This document shows, in pieces, positions 45,692 through 54,319 of a stretch of 64,000 nt of DNA. The translations under genes were made by a program, and so were the position numbers. This DNA is from Cupriavidus pinatubonensis (lineage in GTDB: Bacteria; Pseudomonadota; Gammaproteobacteria; Burkholderiales; Burkholderiaceae), in NCBI RefSeq assembly GCF_019602855.1, contig NZ_CP080766.1:1736001-1800000 (forward strand), written 5' to 3'. Within the stretch, counting starts at the first letter, position 1. Each line of letters starts with the position of its first letter. Below the pieces are notes generated by a model. It had not been told where the DNA came from, made no database searches, and saw only the letters and a program-made list of their open reading frames with translations.

Positions 45692-46282
45692 GTGAACCTT
45701 GCCAATCTGGAACGCCAGCTTTCCTTCCTCAGAGAAATCGACGAGCTGAAGAGTGTCGTGCGGTTGACGCCGCTTATCAACCAGTCGCGTCGGGAAAACA
45801 GCGCCGAACATTCCTGGCACCTTGCCATGTATGCGCTGATTCTGTCGGAGCATGCGGCAGCACCCGTTGACGTGGTGCGCGTCGTGAAGATGCTGCTGAT
45901 TCACGATATCGTGGAGATCGATGCGGGAGATGTGCCGTTTCACGACCCGGCGGCGCGAGCCGGTCAGGCGGAGCGGGAACAAGAGGCGGCCGAGCGCATT
46001 TTCTCGTTGTTGCCGGAAGCGCAGGCCGCGGAGTTTCGCGCGCTATGGGCAGAATTCGAGGCTGCGGAGAGTGACGACGCCAGGTTCGCCAAAGCGTTGG
46101 ACCGCTTTCAGCCGCTACTCCATAACGCCGCCACCGGCGGCGGCAGCTGGGTGGAGTGCGACGTCACGGAAGAACAGGCCTTTGCACGATACCGGCCTCC
46201 CATTGAGCGAGGCGCACCGGCTTTGTGGGAGGAATCCGCCAGGCTCATTCGCGAGCATTACGGCAAGTCGCAGCCAGAGTGA
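45692..46282 (+). CDS. HD-domain hydrolase (YfbR-like)
   Basis: A 196-residue HD-fold metal-dependent phosphohydrolase. The metal ligands are in NSAEHSWHLAMYA, HDIVEIDAGD and the Asp in FAKALDRFQPLLHN. The layout fits the YfbR/HDDC2 type that removes phosphate from deoxynucleoside 5'-monophosphates. The start is GTG 45692. It has no operon partner; the cold-shock gene is convergent. Confidence 0.88.
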   Translation: MNLANLERQLSFLREIDELKSVVRLTPLINQSRRENSAEHSWHLAMYALILSEHAAAPVDVVRVVKMLLIHDIVEIDAGDVPFHDPAARAGQAEREQEAAERIFSLLPEAQAAEFRALWAEFEAAESDDARFAKALDRFQPLLHNAATGGGSWVECDVTEEQAFARYRPPIERGAPALWEESARLIREHYGKSQPE

Positions 46283-46403
46283 ATTGGCCACGCCAGCGGC
46301 AAGCTCCGCGGGTCGAGACAGATCACGTTCGACCCGAGGGTTCTTCGTATCAGTGAAGCCCATGCCGCCCAGGCTGTCCTGGGCGCAGGCGACTATAGAG
46401 CGA

Positions 46404-46607
46404 CTATAGCTTGCGAATATTCGACGCTTGCAGGCCCTTCTGGCCTTGTGTCACGTCGAACTCCACTTTCGCTCCTTCATCCAGCGACTTGAATCCGCTG
46501 CCCTGGATTTCGCTGTGATGCGCAAACAGATCCTTGCCACCGTCATCCGGGGTGATGAATCCATAACCCTTTTCATTGTTGAACCACTTCACAATGCCAG
46601 TTGCCAT
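46404..46607 (-). CDS. Cold shock protein (CspA family)
   Basis: A 67-residue single cold-shock domain: [20 protein letters not shown] contains RNP1 (KGYGFI) and DLFAHHSEI stands at RNP2. It binds single-stranded RNA and DNA as a chaperone. RNP2 usually reads FVHF or FAHF; the second aromatic is His here. The open frame upstream of 46607 reads through the leader and is not part of the protein. Confidence 0.95.
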   Translation of the reverse strand: MATGIVKWFNNEKGYGFITPDDGGKDLFAHHSEIQGSGFKSLDEGAKVEFDVTQGQKGLQASNIRKL

Positions 46608-47099
46608 CTTGCCCTCGGAATTTTGCGCACACACAGTCTGCGTGCGGACGAAGTTGCACCAAAGAATCGCCACGCCAATTTCAATACGGCGCCTCGAGCT
46701 GTCAGCATAGCCGAAGAGGTGCTGGCTTCATCTCAGGGTTTACCTCTGAAGTAACTGCGGTCTACTGCCTACTAACCCGATGGTCATTAAATGCGATGGG
46801 CCAGTTTTATCAGATTTATTCGGGATACATCAGCTTGTGATCGATCACACCATCGCATGCTTGGGGAAACAGCGGAGTTGTCGGTACTTTGGGTAATTGC
46901 AGAGTTGCGTCCCTTTTTGGTTGAAGACGGCGCCCGGAGTGACTAAGATGCTCTCTCCGAGCGAGACAGAAAGATCCACGCTCGCCAGCCAGACCTTGCG
47001 TCCGCGAACAGGTAGCCGCCTTGTGCCGGCCGACCGAATCAGTCACGGACGGTAGTGAAGTCCCGTAGCCCTATTAGACCTAAAGCTTGGGAGACAACT
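46608..47099. other. Upstream region of the cold-shock gene
   Basis: About 490 bp without a gene. Part is probably the long leader that cspA-type mRNAs carry, but I see no conserved cold box by eye. Confidence 0.45.
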
Positions 47100-47330
47100 G
47101 TGCTGAGTCATCATGAATTTGCCACGCTGGTACTTGTCAATGGCAGCCCGGACTCAACGGAGCTGGACCGTGCGGATATAGAAGCGCTGCTGGCGCGGCA
47201 ACTCGTCACGCTGGAGCGGCTCGGTCCGGACCGCAGTCGTCCTCACGTGACAATCCAGGGGTACGTCGTGCTCAAGGCGCTGGACCGTAGTCGCGCACAC
47301 GATTGCCGGGCGCGCGAAACCGTGCGCTAG
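47100..47330 (+). CDS. Hypothetical 76-residue protein
   Basis: Begins at GTG 47100 with GGGAG upstream, reading LSHHEFATLVLVNGSPDSTELDRADIEALLARQLVTLE, then RPHVTIQGYVVLKAL. It is compact, acidic and helical in the middle, and looks like a real coding sequence. No family recognised with certainty. It is the first of four small genes on the plus strand between 47.1 and 48.4 kb. Confidence 0.6.
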   Translation: MLSHHEFATLVLVNGSPDSTELDRADIEALLARQLVTLERLGPDRSRPHVTIQGYVVLKALDRSRAHDCRARETVR

Positions 47331-47379
47331 CCGTACGGCGCACCTGCATCGTTGACCTCAGGCCCATGTGGCCAGTTTG

Positions 47380-47517
47380 ATGCGTCAACGGGTTGGCAAG
47401 CGCTCGAAGCGGGACAAGGTGGAGCTTGTCATCCATGACTCGGACGGCGCGGTGCAGGGCACCGCCTCGTTCCACCACGCCATTGCTGACATGGTTCGCA
47501 ACGAACCGCAAGCGTAG
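47380..47517 (+). CDS. Small DUF2188-like protein or fragment
   Basis: 45 residues: RQRVGKRSKRDKVELVIHDS, then DGAVQGTASFHHAIADM and a short tail. The segment KVELVIHDSDGAVQGTASFHH lines up with AELLIHGRDGQIRERNSFGHD of the DUF2188 protein at 47675-47896, so it is either a short relative or a truncated copy that lost the N-terminal half. There is no clear ribosome binding site. Confidence 0.4.
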   Translation: MRQRVGKRSKRDKVELVIHDSDGAVQGTASFHHAIADMVRNEPQA

Positions 47518-47674
47518 TCATTCGCGGGTTCGCGGAGTTCGCAGAGTTCCCCGAGGCCATTGCCGCGCCAGGCGGCTGTGGCAAATTCGGCACGCGTGAT
47601 ATCAGACAAAAGCGGATAGCCGCGTCGGACGCGTTGGACGGAGACTCACTGCATTCCCAAAGTGGAGACCCATC

Positions 47675-47896
47675 ATGCCGGGAAAGAACGTCCATGTCGT
47701 TCCAGCCCATGACGGCTGGGCAGTCGAATCGGAAGCCGGTGGCCCCAGGCAGTTGTTCGACTCGCAGGAACAAGCCATTGCCGCAGGCACCGAGAAGGCA
47801 AGGCACGATCAGGCAGAGTTGCTGATCCATGGCCGTGACGGCCAGATCCGCGAACGCAATTCATTTGGCCATGATCCCCGCAACATCAAAGGCTAA
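47675..47896 (+). CDS. DUF2188 family protein
   Basis: A 73-residue protein of the DUF2188 type: VHVVPAHDGWAVESEAGGPRQLFDSQEQAIAAG, then ARHDQAELLIHGRDGQIRERNSFGHDP. These small beta-alpha-beta proteins are widespread and of unknown function, and are often seen near stress genes. It follows GGAG closely. Confidence 0.85.
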   Translation: MPGKNVHVVPAHDGWAVESEAGGPRQLFDSQEQAIAAGTEKARHDQAELLIHGRDGQIRERNSFGHDPRNIKG

Positions 47897-48128
47897 CGAG
47901 GTCGGGCGGTGTGGCCCGCGCGTGCCGGGGCAAGCGGACACGGAAGTGTCCGACGCCGCTGCCGCATTCCGGATAGCGTTCTGCCATCACGGTACCGACG
48001 GGCCCGCCTAGGGGTGTAAGCCGCTGCGGCATCAAGGCAAACAGCCATCGCAATGTCTATCATGGAAACGGCCAGCCTCCCTTCTGAACTGCAGAATCCT
48101 GGCGCGACGGGCCACCTGGAGAGTTGCC

Positions 48129-48359
48129 ATGCTGGATTCCGAGCGCGAGATGCGCGATCTGGAGTTCGCTGACCGGTATATCCATGACGGCCGCGAACGC
48201 GTCCGGCGTCAGATTGCGTTGATCCGGACATTGCGCGACGACGGCCATGACATCTCGCAGGCGTGCCGGCTGCTGACGGCACTGCGCGACGCGGTCGCCG
48301 TCGGGCGCCGACATCGCGCGCTGATCATCGAGACGCTGATCGACCTCGATCGCCGGTAG
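48129..48359 (+). CDS. Hypothetical helical 76-residue protein
   Basis: A highly charged, all-helical protein (LDSEREMRDLEFADRYIHDG, RERVRRQIALIRTLRDDGHD, LLTALRDAVAVGRRHRALII, ETLIDLDRR). No signal peptide or membrane helix. The pattern of Arg and Asp with regular Leu suggests a small helical bundle. GGAGAG lies just before the ATG. Family not recognised. Confidence 0.65.
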   Translation: MLDSEREMRDLEFADRYIHDGRERVRRQIALIRTLRDDGHDISQACRLLTALRDAVAVGRRHRALIIETLIDLDRR

Positions 48360-48465
48360 TTCCGCGCCAGCTACCCCGAGCCATGGATTGGGCAGCGTTA
48401 GGGGTGGCGATAGGGGGGGCGATTACCTGCCGCAGACAGGGTTCGGTGACCCGGCCGGCTAGGTC

Positions 48466-49032
48466 CTATCGACGGACCAGCGCCACCACATAGCTGCAGG
48501 GCTTGCTTCCCGGATTGTAGAAGGTGCATGGCGCCGGCGGGCCCAGTTGCAGGCAGTCGCCGGCTTCCAGTTCGTGGGTGATCTCGCCTTCCTGGAATAC
48601 CAGCGCCCCGCTGCGCAGCCAGATCTGCTGGTGCAGAAACGTGAACGCCGAGGGCGGGTACGAGACCCGTGCCCCCGGGGGCAGCGTCACTTCTACAAGT
48701 TCGAGCATGCCGCCACTGCGCGGGGATACCGCGCGCCGGGTATAGCCCGTTTCGGGATCGGTCCAGACCGGCTGGTCCGCGGCGCGGCTCAGGCGTTCGC
48801 CGGCCTGCTCGGCGCGTGCGAGCAGCATCGACAGCGGCAGGCCGAATGCGCCCGACAGCTTGCCCAGCACGGTCGCCGTGGGGCTTGCCTCGCCACGCTC
48901 GATCTTGCTGATCATGGCTTTCGAGACACCCGAGCGTTCCGCCAGGTCCGCCAGTGACCATTCGCGCGATTCGCGCTCGACACGCACGCAGGTGGAGATG
49001 GCGAAGGTAGGGTCCTGCAGCGGTGAGTGCAT
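48466..49032 (-). CDS. XRE-family regulator with C-terminal cupin
   Basis: A 188-residue regulator. The helix-turn-helix is WSLADLAERSGVSKAMISKIERGE, followed by SPTATVLGKLSGAFGLPLS. A C-terminal cupin sensor contains LPPGARVSYP, EGEITHELEAGDCLQL and CTFYNPGSKPCSYV. This architecture commonly represses a neighbouring acetyltransferase or transport gene and senses a small metabolite. It is divergent from the GNAT gene across a 110-bp gap that holds an inverted repeat. Confidence 0.9.
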   Translation of the reverse strand: MHSPLQDPTFAISTCVRVERESREWSLADLAERSGVSKAMISKIERGEASPTATVLGKLSGAFGLPLSMLLARAEQAGERLSRAADQPVWTDPETGYTRRAVSPRSGGMLELVEVTLPPGARVSYPPSAFTFLHQQIWLRSGALVFQEGEITHELEAGDCLQLGPPAPCTFYNPGSKPCSYVVALVRR

Positions 49033-49086
49033 GCGCGCGTCTGATTGGCGGTTCGTCCGGCTGGCCGGCGGCTTGATGTGTACACT

Positions 49087-49105
49087 ATAGTAGACGATCG
49101 ACTAT
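49087..49105. promoter_or_regulatory. Imperfect inverted repeat between XRE regulator and GNAT genes
   Basis: ATAGT and ACTAT arms are nine bases apart with extra dyad symmetry inside. It is well placed to be the operator controlling both divergent genes. Confidence 0.4.
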
Positions 49106-49142
49106 CATGTGAGAAGCCCATTTTGCCATCTGGAGAGCAGCC

Positions 49143-49670
49143 ATGAATATCCGCGACGCAGGCCCGGACGATATGCCGGCGGTTACTGTCATCTACAACG
49201 AAGCGGTCGAAACCACGACCGCTATCTGGAACGAGACGCCTGTCGATACGGCTAATCGCTTGGAATGGCTCGCTGCGCGCCGCAAGGCGGGGTACCCGGT
49301 GCTGGTGGCGGTCGACGGGGATGCCGGGGTGGTGGGCTATGCGTCCTTCGGCGACTGGCGTGCGTTCGACGGCTACCGTCACACCGTGGAGCACTCCGTT
49401 TATGTCCGCTCGGACCAGCGCCGCAAAGGTATCGCAGAAGCCCTCATGGTGGCGCTGATCGATCGTGCGCGCGAGCTCGGCAAGCATGTCATGGTGGCGG
49501 CCATCGAGGCGCAGAACGCCAGTTCGATCCGCCTGCACGAAAAGCTGGGCTTCAGGCAGGTCGGGCTGCTCCCCGAGGTCGGGACGAAGTTCGGGAAGTG
49601 GCTCGACCTTGCCTTCCTGCAGATCCAGCTGGACCAGCGTTCAGATCCGGACCGTATTGCCGGTCGCTGA
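49143..49670 (+). CDS. GNAT N-acetyltransferase (phosphinothricin/methionine sulfone type)
   Basis: A 175-residue GNAT enzyme. It starts [20 protein letters not shown], and [13 protein letters not shown] and the acetyl-CoA loop [13 protein letters not shown] are typical of the PAT/MddA/YncA branch that acetylates amino-acid analogues such as phosphinothricin or methionine sulfone. [23 protein letters not shown] completes the fold. GGAGAG precedes the ATG. Its 3' end overlaps the convergent nitronate monooxygenase gene by 30 bp. Confidence 0.9.
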   Translation: MNIRDAGPDDMPAVTVIYNEAVETTTAIWNETPVDTANRLEWLAARRKAGYPVLVAVDGDAGVVGYASFGDWRAFDGYRHTVEHSVYVRSDQRRKGIAEALMVALIDRARELGKHVMVAAIEAQNASSIRLHEKLGFRQVGLLPEVGTKFGKWLDLAFLQIQLDQRSDPDRIAGR

Positions 49671-50771
49671 GATCGCGTTCAGGCTTGCTATCGCATCGCG
49701 CAATTCCGCCTGCAACTGGCCGACCAGTTCGGCCGCCGGCAATTGCCGGGCCAACGGCGCAGCCTGTCCTGACCACTGCGCGGCGTAATCACTGTTGCCC
49801 TTCGCCTTGGCCGCGGCATGCAAGGCCTTGCCGGCGTCATACGTGGTCGGGTAGTCAGGGACGGCTGGCGCATCGGGCGCCTCGCCCAGTTCCGTGAAGC
49901 GGTTCGTGAAGCCGCGCGCCGCGCGCCCGGAAATCGCGCGCGTCAGTGTGGTCGGCCGTACCGGCTGCGCCGAGAAGGCCGCGCGGTAGGCCCCATCGGC
50001 GGATGATTCCTCGCAGCCGACAAAGGCTGTCCCCAACTGGGCGGCCTGTGCCCCAAGCGCCAGCACCGCGGCAATGCCCGCGCCGTCCATGATGCCGCCG
50101 GCGGCGATCACGGGCAGACGGGTGTGCCGCACCAGGATGCGCACCAGCGCCAGAGTGCCGAGGCCTTCGTCATAGCCGGCCGGGTCGAAGACACCCCGGT
50201 GTCCACCGGCCTCGATGCCCTGCGCCACGATCGCGTCGATGCCGGCCGCCTCGATCTGGCGCGCCTCCTCCAGCGACGTGGCGCTGGCCAGCAGCACGAT
50301 GCCCGCCGCATGCAGCGCGTCGATCTTTTCCTGGGCGGGCAGCCCGAAGTGGAAGCTCACCACCGCCGGCTTTTCCTCGAGCAGCATCTGGAACATGGCC
50401 TCATCCACGACAAAGCTCTTGTAGATCTCGCGCAGGCTCGCGGGCGGCGTGGCGCCATACTCGGCGAATCGCGGCGCAAGGTAGTCGAGCCAGGCTTTCT
50501 CGCGCGCGGCATCAGCCACGGCGGGCACATGGCAGAACAGGTTGATGTTGAACGGCTTGCCGGTCAGCGCGCGCGTGTCGCGGATTGCCTTGCGTGCGCC
50601 TTCCGCGTCCATGGCGCCAACGCCGAGCGAGCCGAGTCCGCCCGCCTCCGACACGGCGGCGGCCATGGCCGGGGTGCTGACGCCGGCCATCGGCGCCTGG
50701 ATGATCGGCGTGGCGATATTCAGCAGCGAGAGCAGGCTGCGGCCATCGCCGGAACGCGTGGTGGTGTCCAT
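49641..50771 (-). CDS. Nitronate monooxygenase (NMO class I type)
   Basis: A 376-residue FMN-dependent TIM-barrel enzyme. It has [28 protein letters not shown], the loop [12 protein letters not shown], and the FMN-phosphate site [21 protein letters not shown], followed by [14 protein letters not shown]. It oxidises nitronates such as propionate 3-nitronate to carbonyls. A LysR gene lies 67 bp upstream on the same strand and may regulate it. Confidence 0.92.
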   Translation of the reverse strand: MDTTTRSGDGRSLLSLLNIATPIIQAPMAGVSTPAMAAAVSEAGGLGSLGVGAMDAEGARKAIRDTRALTGKPFNINLFCHVPAVADAAREKAWLDYLAPRFAEYGATPPASLREIYKSFVVDEAMFQMLLEEKPAVVSFHFGLPAQEKIDALHAAGIVLLASATSLEEARQIEAAGIDAIVAQGIEAGGHRGVFDPAGYDEGLGTLALVRILVRHTRLPVIAAGGIMDGAGIAAVLALGAQAAQLGTAFVGCEESSADGAYRAAFSAQPVRPTTLTRAISGRAARGFTNRFTELGEAPDAPAVPDYPTTYDAGKALHAAAKAKGNSDYAAQWSGQAAPLARQLPAAELVGQLQAELRDAIASLNAISATGNTVRI

Positions 50772-50838
50772 GACAGTGATTCCTGTTGAGGTCGGGTAGT
50801 GGTTTCAAATTCCTGCGGTCGCTGTGCCATCCCGTGTG

Positions 50839-51726
50839 TCAGGTATGGCGCAGTTCCTGCACGAACGCTTCGTATGCCGAGGTCGTGAAGCCCGCACGCC
50901 TGATCAGGAAGGTGTGTGCGGAACGCACCGGCACGGTCTGCAGATCGGTGGCATCGGGGTACATGGCAAGCAGCGAGCGCGGCACAATCGCCGCGGCCGA
51001 TCCGGCGGTGACGCAGGCCAGGATCGCGTGATACGACGGCATTTCGATCACCGACAGCCGGTGGCGGAGATCCTCGCCACGTTGCTCGAGCCAGTCTTCC
51101 GCGCAGCGGCGATAAGTGCAGCCTTTCGAGAACGCGGCGAGATGCCGTAGCGTCACGTCCCGCGGGCCGCGCGCCCTTGGGTGCGTGCCGGGCAGGATCA
51201 GCACCAGCTCCTCGGTCCGCAGGAAAACGCCTTCCAGTCCCTCGCCAAGCGCCGCCATGCTCGTATTGCGTGGCGTGCCGGTGCCCGGATGCGCAACCAC
51301 TGCACAGTCCAGCCGATGGCCCAGCACGGCATCGACGAGAAACCCCGTGGTTCCCGTGGTCAGCTTCAGTTCAACTTCAGGCCATGCGGCATGGAACTGA
51401 GCCAGCGGCTTAGGCAGCAACGTTGCGGCAGAACTCTCCATCGAGCCGAGCCGCAGCGTGCCGCTTGGCGCACTGAGGCGCATGGATTGCCGCGCTTCCT
51501 CGGCCAGCGTCAGCATCTGTTCCGCGTAGCCGAGCAGCCGCTGCCCTTCCGGCGTCAGGATCATCTTCCTGCTGTCGCGCTGGAACAGGGTGACGCCAAG
51601 GCTCTCCTCGAGCTGCTTGACCCGCGTCGTGACGTTGGACTGCACGCGCGCGAGGGCCTTTGCTGCCCGGGTGATGCTCTGTTCGCGCGCGACGGCGCGA
51701 AAGATTTCCAGTTCTGCGAGTTCCAC
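50839..51726 (-). CDS. LysR-type regulator
   Basis: A 295-residue LysR protein: LAELEIFRAVAREQSITRAAKALARVQSNVTTRVKQLEESLG is the DNA-binding helix-turn-helix, and the effector lobe begins TLRLGSMESSAATLLPKPLAQFHAAWP. The start at 51726 is GTG. It is the nearest regulator to the nitronate monooxygenase, which lies 67 bp downstream on the same strand. The ligand is unknown. Confidence 0.9.
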   Translation of the reverse strand: MELAELEIFRAVAREQSITRAAKALARVQSNVTTRVKQLEESLGVTLFQRDSRKMILTPEGQRLLGYAEQMLTLAEEARQSMRLSAPSGTLRLGSMESSAATLLPKPLAQFHAAWPEVELKLTTGTTGFLVDAVLGHRLDCAVVAHPGTGTPRNTSMAALGEGLEGVFLRTEELVLILPGTHPRARGPRDVTLRHLAAFSKGCTYRRCAEDWLEQRGEDLRHRLSVIEMPSYHAILACVTAGSAAAIVPRSLLAMYPDATDLQTVPVRSAHTFLIRRAGFTTSAYEAFVQELRHT

Positions 51727-52078
51727 GTGGCCGGGCGCGACGCTTGGCGAAGCGTTCTCTAATTAAGAATGAAAGTGTATTGAGTATTGTAAATTGAGAA
51801 CAATGTGTCAAGGAAGCAGGTGTCCGCGAAGGTGCCCGCACGGTACAGGACTCGCGCGATCCCTACGGCGAAGGTTCGCGCACGCTGGCCGGCATGGACA
51901 AAGCGGGGTGTCGTCGTCGCCGGCGCGTCAGTCGATCCGTATCTCGATGGCGCCTATGCCTGATGACGGCGCCGCCGTGTGAACCTGCGCGACGGAAACC
52001 GCTTTGCGCCAGGCCTGCCGTAGATTGCGGCAGGCCTGGCGCATTCCGCCTTCTTCAGGGTCCTTCAATCAGCGGCAC
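51727..52078. other. Intergenic region with one long hairpin
   Basis: A 350-bp gap. Besides the hairpin at 52006-52042 it has only short open frames without motifs. Confidence 0.5.
52006..52042 (-). terminator. 15-bp perfect hairpin downstream of the SDR gene
   Basis: GCGCCAGGCCTGCCG, a seven-base loop, then CGGCAGGCCTGGCGC form a perfect stem 36 bases past the SDR stop. No T-run follows on the minus strand, but the stem is very strong. Confidence 0.6.
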
Positions 52079-52789
52079 TCAATGCCCGGCACTCTGGCCC
52101 CCATCCACATGCAGGATCTCCCCGGTCACGAAGCCGGCGGATTCCAGATAAAGTACCGCGTCGGCAATATCGCGCATCTCGCCCATATGGCCGACCGGAT
52201 GCAGCGCGCCCAGCGCATCGTGTGTTTCGGGCGCATGCATCGGTGACTTGATGATGCCCGGCGACACCGCATTCACGCGAATGCCGGTCTTCGCATACTC
52301 GATGGCCAGCGACTTCGTCGCGGCGTTCAGCCCGCCCTTGGTCAGCGAGGCCAGCACGGAAGGCACGCCGCTGATGGCATGGTCGACCAGGCTCGTCGTG
52401 ATGCTGACCACATGGCCGCTGCGGCGCTTCTCCATTTCAGCGATGGCCAACTGAGTGATATGGAAAAAGCCGGACAGGTTCACATTGGTCACCGCCGCGT
52501 AGTCCTCGTCCGTATAGCTGGTAAAGGGTTTGGCGACGAAGATGCCGGCGTTATTGACGAGCGTATCGACGCGATCGAACTTTTCCAGCGCTGTGTCGAT
52601 GACGCGGCGCGCGGTGTCGCGCTCGCCGATATCGCCGGCCACGGTGAGGATGTCCGGATCATCGGAAGGCTGGATGTTGCGCGCCGTCGCGACCACGCGA
52701 TAGCCGCGTTCGCGATAGGCCTTGACCAGCTCTGCACCGATACCCTGCGAAGCGCCCGTGATGATGGCAACCTTGTGTGAAGCACTCAT
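52079..52789 (-). CDS. SDR-family protein lacking the catalytic Tyr
   Basis: A 236-residue Rossmann protein with TGASQGIG (11-18), the NNAG motif and catalytic-region Ser in VVSITTS. The YxxxK motif, however, is ASLTK: Lys151 is present but the position of the active-site Tyr is Ala147. The remaining fold is intact to the end (GEILHVDGGQSAGH). It may bind NAD(P)H and a ligand without normal oxidoreductase chemistry, or use another proton donor. The ATG at 52789 follows the RidA gene on the same strand by 156 bp. Confidence 0.85.
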   Translation of the reverse strand: MSASHKVAIITGASQGIGAELVKAYRERGYRVVATARNIQPSDDPDILTVAGDIGERDTARRVIDTALEKFDRVDTLVNNAGIFVAKPFTSYTDEDYAAVTNVNLSGFFHITQLAIAEMEKRRSGHVVSITTSLVDHAISGVPSVLASLTKGGLNAATKSLAIEYAKTGIRVNAVSPGIIKSPMHAPETHDALGALHPVGHMGEMRDIADAVLYLESAGFVTGEILHVDGGQSAGH

Positions 52790-52945
52790 TTTTAACCTCT
52801 GCATAATGGAATTGGATTTGGCTGTCTTGCCAATCGGACCGTCGGGACCGATGGGTCCAAATCTAGGTGAAGCGCCGTGGCGGATGAACGGCCGCCGCGA
52901 CCAAACAGTTGTGCGTCGTGGGAACAAGTCGGGGAGCCACCGCGG

Positions 52946-53410
52946 TCAGTCGCGCCGGAGTTGCGCGATGACGACGAGGATCACGGCGGCATTCCCCGGT
53001 TGCTGGAAGTGCGAATACGCGGCGCGCGCATGTCCGGCCTTGTCGCCGAGCATGTCGGCGAACAGGTCCGACGCACCATCGAGCACCGCCGGCTGCTGCA
53101 ACCAGCCCTCCGCACTGGTCACATGCCCTTCCACGCGCACGATGTGATCGAGCCGATCAAAGCCGCCCAGATGCGAGCGGATCTGCGCGAGCACGTTGAG
53201 CGCCGCCAGTTCCGCCGCCTGCCTGCCTTGTTCCAGCGACAGGTCACGGCCAACCTGCCCCTGCCAGATCACCTTGCCATCTCTGAGCGGCAGTTGCCCT
53301 GAAATGAACAGCAGGTCACCAGCCTGGCTGACGGCGGTGTAGCTGCCGAGCGGCTTCGGCGGATCGGGCAGTGCGAGTCCGCGCGCGGCAAGTCTTTCCT
53401 CTATCGACAT
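52946..53410 (-). CDS. RidA/YjgF-family protein
   Basis: A 154-residue member of the RidA superfamily. LPDPPKPLGSYTAVSQAGDLLFISGQLPLRDGKV is the family N-terminus, and VLAQIRSHLGGFDRLDHIVRVEGHV and GHARAAYSHFQQPGNAAVILVVI follow. RidA hydrolyses reactive enamines and imines; longer subfamilies have other roles. A strong AGGAGG precedes the ATG at 53410. It is upstream of the SDR-like gene. Confidence 0.88.
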   Translation of the reverse strand: MSIEERLAARGLALPDPPKPLGSYTAVSQAGDLLFISGQLPLRDGKVIWQGQVGRDLSLEQGRQAAELAALNVLAQIRSHLGGFDRLDHIVRVEGHVTSAEGWLQQPAVLDGASDLFADMLGDKAGHARAAYSHFQQPGNAAVILVVIAQLRRD

Positions 53411-53771
53411 CGTGCCTCCTGCATGAAGTGGCTGTTGCACATGCAGAGCACTGTAGTGACGCGGGCGTTCTGCATAAAGGCATCGCCGCTTACAGCAATT
53501 GGTACATCGCGGAACAAGTGCGCGCGACGCCTACATGCCGGCGGCGCCTTTGTATGCGCGTGTATCAGCGAGGAATGCTGATACGTGGGCTCACAACATC
53601 GCCGGTATGCCGCTACAGCGGGGATACACCGGTCCCTTCAAATGCATGCACCAGCGCGGCGGACATGGCATCCAATCCGGATGTCCCGGCTCCCCCTGCG
53701 TTGCACTGCGGCGACAGGCCCGACCTGAAGCCATTGCCACACTATCGAGCACACAAGGTGAGACCTCAATC
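53411..53771. other. Intergenic region between divergent RidA and Ohr genes
   Basis: A 360-bp gap that must hold both promoters. No gene is supported, and I cannot identify an OhrR-type operator by eye. Confidence 0.4.
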
Positions 53772-54188
53772 ATGACCAAGATCGAACACGTTCTGTACAC
53801 CGGCAAGACCCACACCACTGGCGGCCGCGACGGCGCGGCGCGCAGCAACGACGGGCGCCTGGACATCAAGCTCTCGCCTCCGGGCAGCACCGGCAGCGGC
53901 ACGAACCCGGAGCAGCTGTTCGCCGCGGGCTGGTCTGCCTGCTTCATCGGCGCGATGGGCAAGGCCGCCAGCGTGTTGAAGGTCAAGCTTCCGGCCGATG
54001 TCGCCGTGGACGCAGAGGTGGACCTCGGCACCACCGACGATGCCTATTTTCTGCAGGCGCGGCTCAATGTCAGCCTGCCGGGCATTCCCTCGGACACCGC
54101 GCAGGCGTTGGTAGAAAAGGCGCACCAGACCTGCCCGTACTCCAAGATGACCCGCGGCAACATCGATGTCACGATCAACGTGGTCTGA
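53772..54188 (+). CDS. Organic hydroperoxide resistance protein (Ohr/OsmC family)
   Basis: A 138-residue thiol peroxidase starting at ATG 53772. It has LYTGKTHTTGGRDG, the peroxidatic Cys in FAAGWSACFIGAM, and the second Cys in HQTCPYSKMTRGN. These define Ohr, which reduces organic and lipid hydroperoxides using lipoylated proteins. It is a single gene with a strong terminator after it. No OhrR regulator is adjacent in the window. Confidence 0.93.
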   Translation: MTKIEHVLYTGKTHTTGGRDGAARSNDGRLDIKLSPPGSTGSGTNPEQLFAAGWSACFIGAMGKAASVLKVKLPADVAVDAEVDLGTTDDAYFLQARLNVSLPGIPSDTAQALVEKAHQTCPYSKMTRGNIDVTINVV

Positions 54189-54224
54189 GCCACGGGCCCG
54201 TGGATCACGCGGGCTGCTTCCCGA

Positions 54225-54260
54225 CCGACGCCGGCTGCTGTTTAGCCGGCGTCGGCTTGT
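54225..54260 (+). terminator. Strong hairpin terminator after ohr
   Basis: CCGACGCCGGCT, a seven-base loop, then AGCCGGCGTCGG form a perfect 12-bp stem ending at 54255, followed by CTTGTT. Confidence 0.75.
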
Positions 54261-54319
54261 TACATGGCGGCAAGTTCAGGCTGCCGTCAAAGCCTTTCCC
54301 ATATCGACCCAGACGTGAT

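Noticed and set aside
45439..45828. A 129-codon minus-strand frame overlapping the HD hydrolase start
   Set aside because: No motif; the plus-strand HD gene explains the conserved pattern.
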